From: a virus
Length of the DNA stretch: 43,573 nt
Virus record (IMG/VR): IMGVR_UViG_3300031999_000056
Coordinates: 1 to 43,573 of that record
Reading direction: 5' to 3' (one strand)
The notes below the pieces were generated by a model. That model searched no databases, was not told the DNA's origin, and saw only the letters and a list, made by a program, of their open reading frames with translations. Shown one piece after another: positions 1-6,999 of this stretch. Position numbers and translations under genes: made by a program. The stretch's first letter is position 1. Each line of letters begins with the position of its first letter.

Positions 1-139
1 GCACTTCCTTCCCTTCCTTTCCTATCTTATCCTTTCCTATCTTATCCTTTCCTATCTTATCCTTTCCTATCTTATCCTTTCCTATCTTATCCTTTCCTAA
101 CAGTAATGTTATTTCTTGAGATATAACATTCTCTAACAA
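1..139. repeat. Terminal direct repeat, left copy (5 tandem units)
   Basis: The first 139 bases recur at 43450-43573. The copies align end to end except that this one has one extra 15-bp tandem unit. The repeat lies inside the replication-protein gene, whose frame continues correctly from position 1 into 43449. The window is thus a circular or circularly permuted molecule whose ends overlap, or a genome with a short direct terminal repeat. Assembly overlap at a tandem repeat is the simpler reading. Confidence 0.95.
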
Positions 140-832
140 ATTATCTATCCCCTCAAAATTATCCGTAAATGTAATAACCCCAATATGTTCTTTATTAGCA
201 AGTTTAATATCAAATTCTGTTGTTATCCCCCGACAAATTAAAAGAGTGTTAAGTTGTGTTAAGTTGCGCGATTTAACAAGTAAAGCTTTATAATTGATTA
301 TTTGTTCAAGTGCTGGTTGACCGGCCTTTAATCGTTTTATTTCAAGAAGCGTATAGACATTATCCTTGTCCAACAAAAGTAAATCGATGTAACTATTTTC
401 TATTCTTATTTGTCTTTCAATAGTCTTAAATTTTTTACTTCTTTCTAATTTAAGATAGATATAATCTTCTATTAAACTTTCGTCTGAACATTCGGTAATC
501 GGACACATAGTGGGGGGTAGAGGTAATTTTGTGGTATGAGGCTTACCAATAAACTGATGATTAGAAAAGTTTTTGATATACAGGTATCTTTTATTTTCAA
601 ACTCATAAGGCAAAATTTTTCCTAAATCCGTCAATTCCCTTATCAATAACTCTACATTAAGATTGTCATTAGGAAATATTTTACATTTTAAGGCAATAAT
701 ATCATACTCCATAACTCCATTATCATCAGAGAAATTCCATAATCCTATGTAAAATAACCGCGCATTAAGGCTGATTTTTAACATATCCCCATCTGTCCAA
801 AACTCCGGCTTAATCGTTCTAATCCTTGCCAT
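1..832 (-). CDS. Phage replication initiator-like protein with embedded NucS-like nuclease domain (N-terminal part)
   Basis: The gene starts at ATG 832 and runs off position 1, continuing at 43449-43169 in frame; joined, it encodes about 370 residues. Residues 1-135 (MARIRTIKPEFW..., then LFYIGLWNFSDDNG) resemble the N-terminal domain of phage replisome-organiser proteins. Residues about 140-225 look like a PD-(D/E)XK nuclease of the NucS/DUF91 type, with Asp150, Glu164-Ile-Lys166, Gln177 and Tyr181 in the expected order. A KDKIG repeat linker follows, then the C-terminal replication domain. The likely role is origin recognition or helicase loading, with the nuclease acting on branched or mismatched DNA. 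The initiator call is family resemblance and the nuclease call is motif-based. The gene starts 2 bases after the methyltransferase stop. Confidence 0.75.
   Translation of the reverse strand, partial: MARIRTIKPEFWTDGDMLKISLNARLFYIGLWNFSDDNGVMEYDIIALKCKIFPNDNLNVELLIRELTDLGKILPYEFENKRYLYIKNFSNHQFIGKPHTTKLPLPPTMCPITECSDESLIEDYIYLKLERSKKFKTIERQIRIENSYIDLLLLDKDNVYTLLEIKRLKAGQPALEQIINYKALLVKSRNLTQLNTLLICRGITTEFDIKLANKEHIGVITFTDNFEGIDNLLENVISQEITLLLGKDKIGKDKIGKDKIGKDKIGKDKIGKEGKEV
22..96. repeat. 15-bp tandem repeat, five copies
   Basis: Five perfect copies of ctatcttatcctttc occupy these 75 bases. On the coding (minus) strand each unit encodes Lys-Asp-Lys-Ile-Gly. The units form a charged linker between the nuclease-like part and the C-terminal part of the replication protein. 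Confidence 0.95.
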
Positions 833-834
833 CC

Positions 835-1903
835 CTACACCCCCCTATCCCCATATAACTTCTCAACTATCATTTTAACTATCGGCACGGATACCGCGTT
901 GCCTAAGGTCTTATATCTTTGCGTAGAGGCAACCCCTTGCGTCCAATTGTCTGGAAAACCCTGTAATCTTTCGCATTCTATTTCGGTAAGACGGCGGATT
1001 TTTTTGTCTTGTATAATTCCATTCGGTTCACAACTTCTTAAACACATAAAATTTTTCTCTGATGTAGCATTGCCATATTTTTTAGAGTTTCCTATTTGTG
1101 TTGCGATTACTCTCTCTCTCTATTTTTGACATATCAATAAATCCCTTCCACAAGTTCCATCAAGAGTAAAAGATTTTTCTTCTTTAATTCCGTTACCAAA
1201 TTTGCCTTTACGCATTACCCCCCCCTGAACCATTACCAAGTCGTTCGCCTGCCCCCCCCCTACACACAGGGATGACATTTTCTTTTCGGGTTCGTGGAAT
1301 ATCGCCTGAAATCCGTTGCCCCGTTCTTTCATTCTCTCGGAGTATTCCATTAACTTGTTTACTGCCTTCTCCGACAGGAAATACTTTTTGTCCACCTCCT
1401 TTTCCAAAATGTCCGATAAAGTAAACCCGCTCTCTATTTTGGGGTAATACCCAAGAAGTATTAACAAGTTGCCATTCGCACTCATAAAGCCCAATGTCGG
1501 CAATCTCTCGCAATACGATTTCAAAGTCTTTTCCTTCGTTGCTTGTAAGAAGCCCTTTGACGTTTTCAAAGATAAATATATTGGGCCGCAGTTCCTTAAT
1601 AATCCGCATCGCTTCAAAGAACAAACCGCTTCGTGTGCCTCCAAGCCCTGCCCGTTTTCCAGCGATTGATAAATCCTGGCAAGGGAAGCCGAAAGTAACG
1701 AGGTCAATTTCCCCGAGTTCTTTTGGGTTGATTGTTCTGATGTCGCCAAGTTCAACTGCATCTGGGAAGTGTTGTTTGTAAATTTTCGTGGCATTTTTAT
1801 CTATTTCCGAGAAGTAACATTTGTCTATTTTTACCCCTGCCTGTAAAATCCCTGAATGGAAACCACCGATGCCAGAGAATAAATCAAGATATTTTATCCC
1901 CAT
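835..1903 (-). pseudogene. C5-cytosine DNA methyltransferase, reading frame broken
   Basis: This Dcm-type enzyme would methylate cytosine C5 in phage DNA. From ATG 1903 one frame carries motif I (DLFSGIGGFHSG), the catalytic motif IV (GFPCQDLSIAG, Cys75), ENV (motif VI) and QNRERVYFIG (motif VIII). That frame closes at 1208, just past runs of nine G and eight G on the coding strand. The recognition domain continues in a second frame (FGNGIKEEKSFTLDG), hits TAG at 1120-1122 beside an (AG)6 run, and resumes in the same frame after it through RRLTEIECERLQGFPDNW (motif IX) and LGNAVSVPIVKMI (motif X) to 835. All conserved motifs survive. The lesions sit at simple-sequence tracts, so the gene may be phase-variable, a sequencing error or a real pseudogene. 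Confidence 0.85.
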
Positions 1904-2076
1904 ATAATCAGCGCTAGGCCCAATATCATTCTTATTGCTCTTATATAATGGTCTCGCCAAAAGGTTTGCTGTCTTTCCCCTGCTTTTAGTCCCCAATAGA
2001 GAGACATAGAAAACCAACCATCCGTTATCCCCCACATCCCCACTAACTTTATCCAACAATGCGGGCAGAAGTTCAT
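1894..2076 (-). CDS. Small Trp-rich protein of unknown function
   Basis: This 60-residue gene starts at an ATGA overlap with the stop of the upstream methyltransferase. Its own stop overlaps the start of the cytosine methyltransferase at 1903. Such end-to-end overlap on both sides suggests translational coupling and a real gene. The N-terminus has one Cys-x2-Cys pair (FCPHC), and the C-terminal third is hydrophobic (ILGLALIIWG). No family is recognised. Confidence 0.5.
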   Translation of the reverse strand: MNFCPHCWIKLVGMWGITDGWFSMSLYWGLKAGERQQTFWRDHYIRAIRMILGLALIIWG

Positions 2077-2843
2077 TTAACAACTCCTTCCATACAGAAC
2101 ATATCTGTCGTTGTATTTTGTATTCTACGCTTTGCTATCTCGTAATACTTTGGCTCAATCTCAATCCCGATAAAGTTGCGCCCAAGTTCTTTGCAGGCTA
2201 CACCTGTTGTGCCTGAACCCATAAAGGGGTCAAGGATAAGATGGTCTTTAATGCTATGTATTTCTATAAGTTTTTTCATTAAGGCAATAGGCTTTTGCGT
2301 AGGGTGTTCGTCGTGAAACCCCGCTTCCCCCCCCCTGTATTGCGGGATGTCCTGATTTATTCCCTCAATAACATTTGAACATTTTTTAGTAGTATCGTAG
2401 AAGTTATAATCTTTGGGGTCTTTGCTTAAAACCACCATATTCTCATAACTTGGTCTATATCGCCAACCCAGTCCGATAAACTTTTTCCATACTAAAGTTT
2501 GTATAAGGTTAAAATGTTTTATAGCTTCAATAGTGAAAATTGCGGTTACGGGAGTTTTACCACCACCACCACCACAACAACAACAACAACAACCCGTATC
2601 CGTCAAAATCCTTTTAAATTCTTGCAACATCGGAATAATCATTTCTTGCCAATCATCTAATTTATCATTTTGCAACTTTTCTTTTCGTTTCGTCCAGGGC
2701 GAAACGAAATTTATCCCATACGGCGGGTCAGTCAGCACAAGGTCTATTGACTTATCTGGTATCGTTTTCATCACTTCCAAACAGTCGCTAAGATATATTT
2801 CACTTCTCGGCTTTTCGCAGATGATTTCTGGGGTCATATTCAT
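2073..2843 (-). CDS. DNA methyltransferase, beta class (N6-adenine/N4-cytosine)
   Basis: This 256-residue amino-methyltransferase of the N4/N6 family (PF01555 type) transfers methyl from SAM to an exocyclic amine of DNA. Motif IV, DPPY, is at residues 39-42. Motif I, DPFMGSGTTG, comes near the C-terminus, and that order defines the beta class. DPPY favours adenine. An odd Cys6-Gly5 run (residues 85-95) is encoded by TGT and GGT trinucleotide repeats; I recall similar Cys/Gly runs in other phage methyltransferases, so it is probably native. The start overlaps the upstream stop (ATGA). No endonuclease partner is nearby, so self-protection against host restriction is the likely role. Confidence 0.9.
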   Translation of the reverse strand: MNMTPEIICEKPRSEIYLSDCLEVMKTIPDKSIDLVLTDPPYGINFVSPWTKRKEKLQNDKLDDWQEMIIPMLQEFKRILTDTGCCCCCCGGGGGKTPVTAIFTIEAIKHFNLIQTLVWKKFIGLGWRYRPSYENMVVLSKDPKDYNFYDTTKKCSNVIEGINQDIPQYRGGEAGFHDEHPTQKPIALMKKLIEIHSIKDHLILDPFMGSGTTGVACKELGRNFIGIEIEPKYYEIAKRRIQNTTTDMFCMEGVVK

Positions 2844-3115
2844 TTCAAATAATCACTCTCCGTTACGCACAACTCCCAAATCTCCTCCCTACACTCCGGG
2901 AATAAAAACTTCTTCCTCCCCTCGTCCATACGCTTGATTTTGCCTTCTTCAGCGAGCTGGCGCGCATCCCTGTCGCCGCGATTTGAATAGTTATTTGAAG
3001 CAAACTTTATACAGTCGGATGTTTTGACTACCTTTCTTACCCGTATAAAATCCAGCAGTTTTTCTTTAGAGGTGCGGTGGTCAAATAAGGTTTCTTGCAT
3101 TTTTTCTCTCTTCAA
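2840..3115 (-). CDS. Small winged-helix-like protein
   Basis: The protein has 91 residues, or 86 if translation starts at the second Met (3100). The pattern of a helix-rich N-terminus, a possible recognition segment (TSDCIKFASNNYSNRGDRDA) and a small beta hairpin (GKIKRMDEGRKKFLF) suggests a winged-helix DNA-binding fold. That is inferred from pattern, not from a recognised family. It overlaps the HNH gene upstream by 35 bases and the methyltransferase downstream by 4. Confidence 0.6.
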   Translation of the reverse strand: MKREKMQETLFDHRTSKEKLLDFIRVRKVVKTSDCIKFASNNYSNRGDRDARQLAEEGKIKRMDEGRKKFLFPECREEIWELCVTESDYLK

Positions 3116-3593
3116 CTTGAATGTTTTCAGGTATTTTTATCATATTACGATGAACTTCCATATGATGATTAGGACATAATGCTACCAAATTGGTAGACTC
3201 ATCATTACCACCTTTTCCTTTTGAAATAATATGATGAATATTAATTATTTTAGAATAACCACAAATTACACAACTTTTTTGTTTACAATTTTTTCGGTAA
3301 GGAAAATTTTTATTTATATACCATTCATTATAATGTGCTATACAAATTCCTCTGGCACGAACGGTATTCTTACAGTTTGGGATTGAACATGTTTTTTCAT
3401 TGTTTTTCATATAATGACTATGGCAAAAACCATGAGCATGATGTGATTGATTACAACCAGAGATAGAACACTTACGAGGATTGACATTATAATCTCTTTT
3501 TCTATTACGATTATAATGAAATAAACATAAACCCTTTGCGTAGTGTTTGTTAGAACACTTGTATTTAGAACATATAATCATGGTTTTTACCAT
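3081..3593 (-). CDS. HNH endonuclease with three zinc-knuckle repeats (homing type)
   Basis: The 170-residue protein has three tandem Cys-x4-Cys...Gly-x-Cys-x2-His-Tyr repeats (residues about 8-100), each likely to bind zinc and DNA. A C-terminal HNH nuclease follows: CVICGY, the catalytic pair in INIHHIISKGKGG, an Asn (ESTNLVALC) and CPNHH. It is more AT-rich than the SSB and exonuclease genes beside it, and its 3' end overlaps the next gene, as expected of a free-standing mobile HNH element. The start is ambiguous between Met1 and Met5. Confidence 0.85.
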   Translation of the reverse strand: MVKTMIICSKYKCSNKHYAKGLCLFHYNRNRKRDYNVNPRKCSISGCNQSHHAHGFCHSHYMKNNEKTCSIPNCKNTVRARGICIAHYNEWYINKNFPYRKNCKQKSCVICGYSKIINIHHIISKGKGGNDESTNLVALCPNHHMEVHRNMIKIPENIQVEERKNARNLI

Positions 3594-3618
3594 AACGCCT
3601 TGACCTGACTGCGCGGGG

Positions 3619-4023
3619 TTATTGTTCTGGTGTAAAAAATTCTTCTTCTTGTGTTGGCTCTACTACTGTTGCCGATGTTTCCGGGCTTGTGCCTTCTTTG
3701 GTGCGATTTAAAAACTGGATATTTTCGGCAACAATTTCAGTTGCATATTGCTTCTGCCCTTGCGCATTTTCCCAAGAGCGCGATTGCAGGCGGCCATCCA
3801 CAAGGATCGGATTACCCTTTTTGAGATATTGGTTACAGTTCTCGGCCCGCTTGCCCCATACCACAACATTGACAAAGCAAACATCCTCTTTTTTCTCGCC
3901 TGCCTTGTTTTTCCAGATGCGATTAGAGGCAATGCGTAGATTAACAACTGCTTCACCATTTGGGGTATAGCGCAATTCCGGGTCTTTTACTAAATTGCCG
4001 ATAATTATTACTTTATTAAGCAT
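3619..4023 (-). CDS. ssb: Single-stranded DNA-binding protein
   Basis: The 134-residue protein has a bacterial-type OB fold: MLNKVIIIGNLVKDPELRYT, then FVNVVVWGKRAENCNQYLKKG and VDGRLQSRSWENAQG. It coats single-stranded DNA during replication and recombination. The tail is acidic (QEEEFFTPEQ) but lacks the canonical DDDIPF end, so contact with host SSB partners may differ. It lies directly downstream of the exonuclease and ERF genes, giving a compact recombination module. Confidence 0.95.
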   Translation of the reverse strand: MLNKVIIIGNLVKDPELRYTPNGEAVVNLRIASNRIWKNKAGEKKEDVCFVNVVVWGKRAENCNQYLKKGNPILVDGRLQSRSWENAQGQKQYATEIVAENIQFLNRTKEGTSPETSATVVEPTQEEEFFTPEQ

Positions 4024-4024
4024 A

Positions 4025-4621
4025 CTATCTCTCCTTTAATTTTTCGGCGGTGTTTTTTAAGTCTTTGCAAAATACATCAAGTTCCGCCTTTAATGCTTTT
4101 AGAAAATCCTTGTCGGGCTTTACCCTGATAATGAAGGGTTTAATCGCCGGGTAATAACTCATAAAATCAACCCACTTGCGGCCCGTAACAAGCAACTGCC
4201 CCTGTATCTGTTGAAAATAATCGGATGGCAGCTCACCTTTAAGCAAATAGCAAACATGGGTCGCTAATGTCGGGCATTTTATCTCAATCAAACCATCATC
4301 ATCGACCAACCCGTCCGGGCTTGCGGCATAATTACCCTCAACGCATAAGCCCACCTGTTTTACTACCTTGCCCGTGATTAACTCGTATAATTGTCTTGCC
4401 TCAACTTCCATTTCCTGCCCGCGTTGCATAACATCATTTTTATATGTTTCTTCGGGTTTGCCGATTATCTTTTCCCCTGCGAGTTGGTAAAGGTATTTTT
4501 CCCTCTGCCTTGAGGGTTTACCATCCATGGTAATTATTTTGTCAAAGTTGCTTGCTGTGGGCATACCACACCGGGCAACAAGCCATTCTTGCGTGCCTTG
4601 AATGCAGTCTATAATGTTCAT
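4025..4621 (-). CDS. YqaJ/lambda-Exo-type exonuclease
   Basis: This 198-residue PD-(D/E)XK exonuclease matches the YqaJ viral recombinase family. N-terminal features are GTQEWLVARCGMPTASNFDKI. The catalytic set is Asp103 (SPDGLV) with Glu113 and Lys115 (IEIKCP), and a QQIQGQL helix follows. It should resect double-stranded ends 5' to 3' to give single strands for the annealing protein upstream. It overlaps the ERF gene by 4 bases, as two-component phage recombination pairs often do. Confidence 0.92.
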   Translation of the reverse strand: MNIIDCIQGTQEWLVARCGMPTASNFDKIITMDGKPSRQREKYLYQLAGEKIIGKPEETYKNDVMQRGQEMEVEARQLYELITGKVVKQVGLCVEGNYAASPDGLVDDDGLIEIKCPTLATHVCYLLKGELPSDYFQQIQGQLLVTGRKWVDFMSYYPAIKPFIIRVKPDKDFLKALKAELDVFCKDLKNTAEKLKER

Positions 4622-5346
4622 TTCTTGTCCGGCCCTTTCTTTTTCTTGGCGGCTTCAAGCGCGGCGATGGCTTTTGGATAATCCGATTTGAGCATTTTTT
4701 CAAGGCTCTCTACTTTCATATAAGCAAGAAACTTACCCAGGTTGGCATTTAATTCGGTTATCCTGTCTAATATCTCGTTGCCTTCTTCTGTGTTGATATA
4801 TTGGCTTCCGGCGGCTATGCCATCATCATCTTGATCATAAGTAGCCAATCCCGTTAATCCAAGCAAGGTATAGCGCTCAAGGTAGGTAATGGTAGAGCCT
4901 ATCGCTTGAATGGAGTTTTTAGACCCGCTATTATCTGCCGCAGCCGCAAGTGTGGTTTCCTCGCTATGCCCTTTAATGTGGGTTATCCGGCAAGTTACCA
5001 TAATATTGCCGTTCTGCTTGGTAGTCCAAGAAGCTGACAACCCATGCTTGCTTAATTCGGCACTAATCTTCTCTGTAACATTCCCCAAAGAAGCGTGATT
5101 ATATTTCGTATTGCCATAGGCAACCTGTCTATCTTTATCTATCTTTGGCGCGTTGGCTTTAAAAGCCGCCATGGCTACATGATAGGCTTTCTTTGCCTCA
5201 TTTGCTTCCCATCTTTCCTGTAAAGCTAACAACTTCTCTAACTTTTCTAAATCCGCCCCGCCGGAAACCGCCATCCTTATCATATCCGCAGGGGTATTGC
5301 CTGCTTTTGCTAACTCTATTTCGTTAACCTTTGGTTTATTTTCCAT
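4618..5346 (-). CDS. erf: ERF-family single-strand annealing protein
   Basis: The 242-residue protein matches the ERF recombinase family (P22 Erf type). The core AMAAFKANAPKIDKD, the segment YNHASLGNVTEKISAELSKHG, and YLERYTLLGLTGL with a DQDDDG acidic loop are characteristic. It anneals complementary strands and would work with the exonuclease downstream and SSB. The C-terminal 60 residues are variable and end in a basic tail. Confidence 0.9.
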   Translation of the reverse strand: MENKPKVNEIELAKAGNTPADMIRMAVSGGADLEKLEKLLALQERWEANEAKKAYHVAMAAFKANAPKIDKDRQVAYGNTKYNHASLGNVTEKISAELSKHGLSASWTTKQNGNIMVTCRITHIKGHSEETTLAAAADNSGSKNSIQAIGSTITYLERYTLLGLTGLATYDQDDDGIAAGSQYINTEEGNEILDRITELNANLGKFLAYMKVESLEKMLKSDYPKAIAALEAAKKKKGPDKK

Positions 5347-5506
5347 TCATACACTCCTTATAATCCGTCATTGTAACGGGTATCACTTGCCTGAATTTTC
5401 CTCTTTTATACTGCACTTGCAAACTTGAACATCTGACAAGCAAACAGAATTTATTTGCTTTACCGATGTTTGTAACTTTACCTCTGGCGCAACTGTAACG
5501 CCCCAC
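5336..5506 (-). CDS. Small protein of unknown function upstream of ERF
   Basis: This 56-residue gene starts at GTG 5506, preceded at 4 bases by a strong Shine-Dalgarno stretch (AAAGGGGGTG). It ends inside the first codons of the ERF gene, so the two are coupled. The sequence is basic with three Cys in the first half and one near the end (CLLVRCSSLQVQYKRGKF), probably a small beta protein. No family is recognised. Confidence 0.5.
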   Translation of the reverse strand: MGRYSCARGKVTNIGKANKFCLLVRCSSLQVQYKRGKFRQVIPVTMTDYKECMNGK

Positions 5507-5519
5507 TGTTCACCCCCTT

Positions 5520-5954
5520 TCAGTTTAATATTTTAATCTCTACCTTGATAACACCTTTTGCCAATACAGAGATACGCTCAAAGGCAGCGCGGGATAAATC
5601 AATCCTTGTCTTGGCGAACCTTTTACTAATCCTGTCGGTAACAATGACTGTAATGCTTTTATTATTAGCGCGATTGGTAACCCTAATAATGCTACCAAGA
5701 GGAAACAAGCGAGTAGCACAGGTAAAATTATCATCCCTAAAATATTTACCATTAGCCATTTGACCTTTTGAATAAGCATATGTGCCTTCTTTCTTCAGGC
5801 TTTCTATCGAATACCAACTCGCCTGTAAAGTTTCCGCGTGCGCCACGCTCAAGCTAATCGTTATCGCCACCAGCACCGCTATTATCACGGCGAGAATAAA
5901 ATAAATAGGGTTGCGGGGTAATGGCGGTTCGTAAAAGTCTACTGTATGGCACAT
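5520..5954 (-). CDS. RlpA-like double-psi beta-barrel protein, membrane-anchored or secreted
   Basis: The 144-residue protein has one hydrophobic segment (residues 17-36) ending in AHA, either a signal peptide cut near 40 or an anchor. Residues 43-135 match the RlpA-like barrel: QASWYS, MANGKYF, PLGSIIRVTN, VTDR (Asp107) and RIDLSRAAFERI. RlpA proteins bind or cleave peptidoglycan. The His usually found before the central PLG segment is replaced (TCATRLFPLG), so activity is doubtful. It is the only cell-wall-related protein I recognise here, so a role in entry, lysis or envelope change is possible. Confidence 0.8.
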   Translation of the reverse strand: MCHTVDFYEPPLPRNPIYFILAVIIAVLVAITISLSVAHAETLQASWYSIESLKKEGTYAYSKGQMANGKYFRDDNFTCATRLFPLGSIIRVTNRANNKSITVIVTDRISKRFAKTRIDLSRAAFERISVLAKGVIKVEIKILN

Positions 5955-5957
5955 ATT

Positions 5958-6668
5958 TTATTTCCTTTCTGCTAATTCTTGTCTTACTTTTGCGCCCAAA
6001 TCCAAATACCTGCCAACCTTGGCAGGCAGCTTCAACCCTTGAGCCGAGGTAAGGCCGTTCAAACCCAAAGACCCCTCAACCTTGGCAGGCAGCTTCAACC
6101 CTTGAGCCGAGGTAAGGCCGTTCAAATACAAAGACCCGTCAACCTTGGCAGGCAGCTTCAACCCTTGAGCCGAGGTAAGGCCGTTCAAATACAAAGACCC
6201 GCCAACCTTGGCAGGCAGCTTCAACCCTTGAGCCGAGGTAAGGCCGTTCAAATCCAAATACCCGCCAACCTTGGCAGGCAGCTTCAACCCTTGAGCCGAG
6301 GTAAGGCCGTTCAAATCCAAAGACCCGTCAACCTTGGCAGGCAGCTTCAACCCTTGAGCCGAGGTAAGGCCGTTCAAACCCAAAGACCCGCCATACACAC
6401 CATCTTTTACTATTTTACTCAAAGCCCAATTTAAAAAACTAATGAATGTAGGAAACCTATTTACAAAAGCAGTTTTATACTCTGTCTGGTCAACCCTATC
6501 ATCATCAGTAAACCTTAACTCTATTTCACCCGCTGGCGTATAATGCCCCTCACGCCAGATTTTAGGGTCAAGTTTGAGATTTTTCTCGGTATTGCCGTGG
6601 CTATCTAAATCTGCCACCTTGATTTCTTTTGTAAGTGGATTATGTAAAAATGAAGCAAATTTGCACAT
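5958..6668 (-). CDS. Repeat protein with six 21-residue LRR-like units
   Basis: The 236-residue protein has an N-terminal domain of about 90 residues (MCKFASFLHNPLTKEIKV..., WREGHYTPAGEIELR). Six near-identical 21-residue repeats of the form GSLDLNGLTSAQGLKLPAKVG follow, and then a short charged tail. The regular Leu positions suggest a leucine-rich-repeat-like solenoid or beta-helix. The repeats differ mainly at one or two surface positions, as expected of recent duplication. The function is unknown; binding to a host factor is an inference. Confidence 0.8.
   Translation of the reverse strand: MCKFASFLHNPLTKEIKVADLDSHGNTEKNLKLDPKIWREGHYTPAGEIELRFTDDDRVDQTEYKTAFVNRFPTFISFLNWALSKIVKDGVYGGSLGLNGLTSAQGLKLPAKVDGSLDLNGLTSAQGLKLPAKVGGYLDLNGLTSAQGLKLPAKVGGSLYLNGLTSAQGLKLPAKVDGSLYLNGLTSAQGLKLPAKVEGSLGLNGLTSAQGLKLPAKVGRYLDLGAKVRQELAERK
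6001..6391. repeat. Six 63-bp direct repeats
   Basis: Six almost identical 63-bp units share the core ggcaggcagcttcaaccctt and encode the 21-residue repeats. Near identity at DNA level, including silent sites, points to recent expansion and makes copy number likely to vary by recombination or slippage. Confidence 0.9.
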
Positions 6669-6693
6669 TAAATCACCCCCTTATGGTTATAGT

Positions 6694-6909
6694 TTAATAT
6701 ATCGCGCATCTTAACTCTCTTGTTTGCCTGGCGGTAAACTCGGCGCATTTCCGCATTACATAATTAAACAACTCCGCTTTTTTCTCGGCTTCTGCGCGGG
6801 TCTTGAAGCGATCTGCGACCTCTAACTTAACTAAACCGTAGGTGTCGCTTTTTGTTCCCAGTATTACTAACCAATTACCAAACCCTTGACGGATGATTGC
6901 TTCACGCAT
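6694..6909 (-). CDS. Small early protein of unknown function
   Basis: I choose ATG 6909 (71 residues) because a perfect AGGAGG lies just upstream. The frame is also open from ATG 7029 (111 residues), but that extension covers a nested terminator-like structure and may be leader RNA rather than protein. The protein is mixed alpha/beta (FGNWLVILGTKSDTYGLVKL, then a helical FKTRAEAEKKAELFNYVM). It is the first gene after the promoter at 7065-7093. No family is recognised. Confidence 0.6.
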   Translation of the reverse strand: MREAIIRQGFGNWLVILGTKSDTYGLVKLEVADRFKTRAEAEKKAELFNYVMRKCAEFTARQTRELRCAIY

Positions 6910-6924
6910 GGCGGGCCTCCTAAC

Positions 6925-6999
6925 AAAAAGACCCCGGTGCCTTGCAAGCATTAAAAAAGACGCATTTAATTGCGCCTCTTTTACCGGGGTCTCTGTTAG
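6925..6999 (-). terminator. Nested intrinsic terminator-like structure in the leader
   Basis: On the minus strand, AGACCCCGGT (6983-6992) pairs with ACCGGGGTCT (6929-6938), followed by a U tract (6929-6925). The stem is extended by CTAACA with TGTTAG. Its loop holds a second hairpin, GGCGCA (6971-6976) with TGCGTC (6959-6964), followed by six U. Each alone would be a credible rho-independent terminator. The structure ends right at the ribosome-binding site of the gene at 6909. Confidence 0.65.

Noticed and set aside
22-96. CRISPR array or replication iterons
   Set aside because: The 15-bp units are directly abutting with no spacers and keep a coding frame. They are a coding tandem repeat, although an added origin role cannot be excluded.
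1120-1122. TAG reassigned to an amino acid (alternative genetic code)
   Set aside because: Only one gene has an in-frame TAG, it also has a frameshift, and TAG serves as a stop at 835. Other genes show no in-frame TAG.
1120-1794. Independent 224-residue protein overlapping the cytosine methyltransferase
   Set aside because: Only its end is meaningful, as the continuation of the methyltransferase recognition domain. The first part is an out-of-frame reading of the catalytic domain.
6001-6391. CRISPR-like array from regular 63-bp spacing
   Set aside because: Whole units are near-identical with no unique spacers, and they encode a continuous protein.
5979-6434. Plus-strand repeat frame opposite the 21-residue repeat protein
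   Set aside because: It is a shadow of the 63-bp repeats. The minus-strand gene has a coherent N-terminal domain and fits the gene order.
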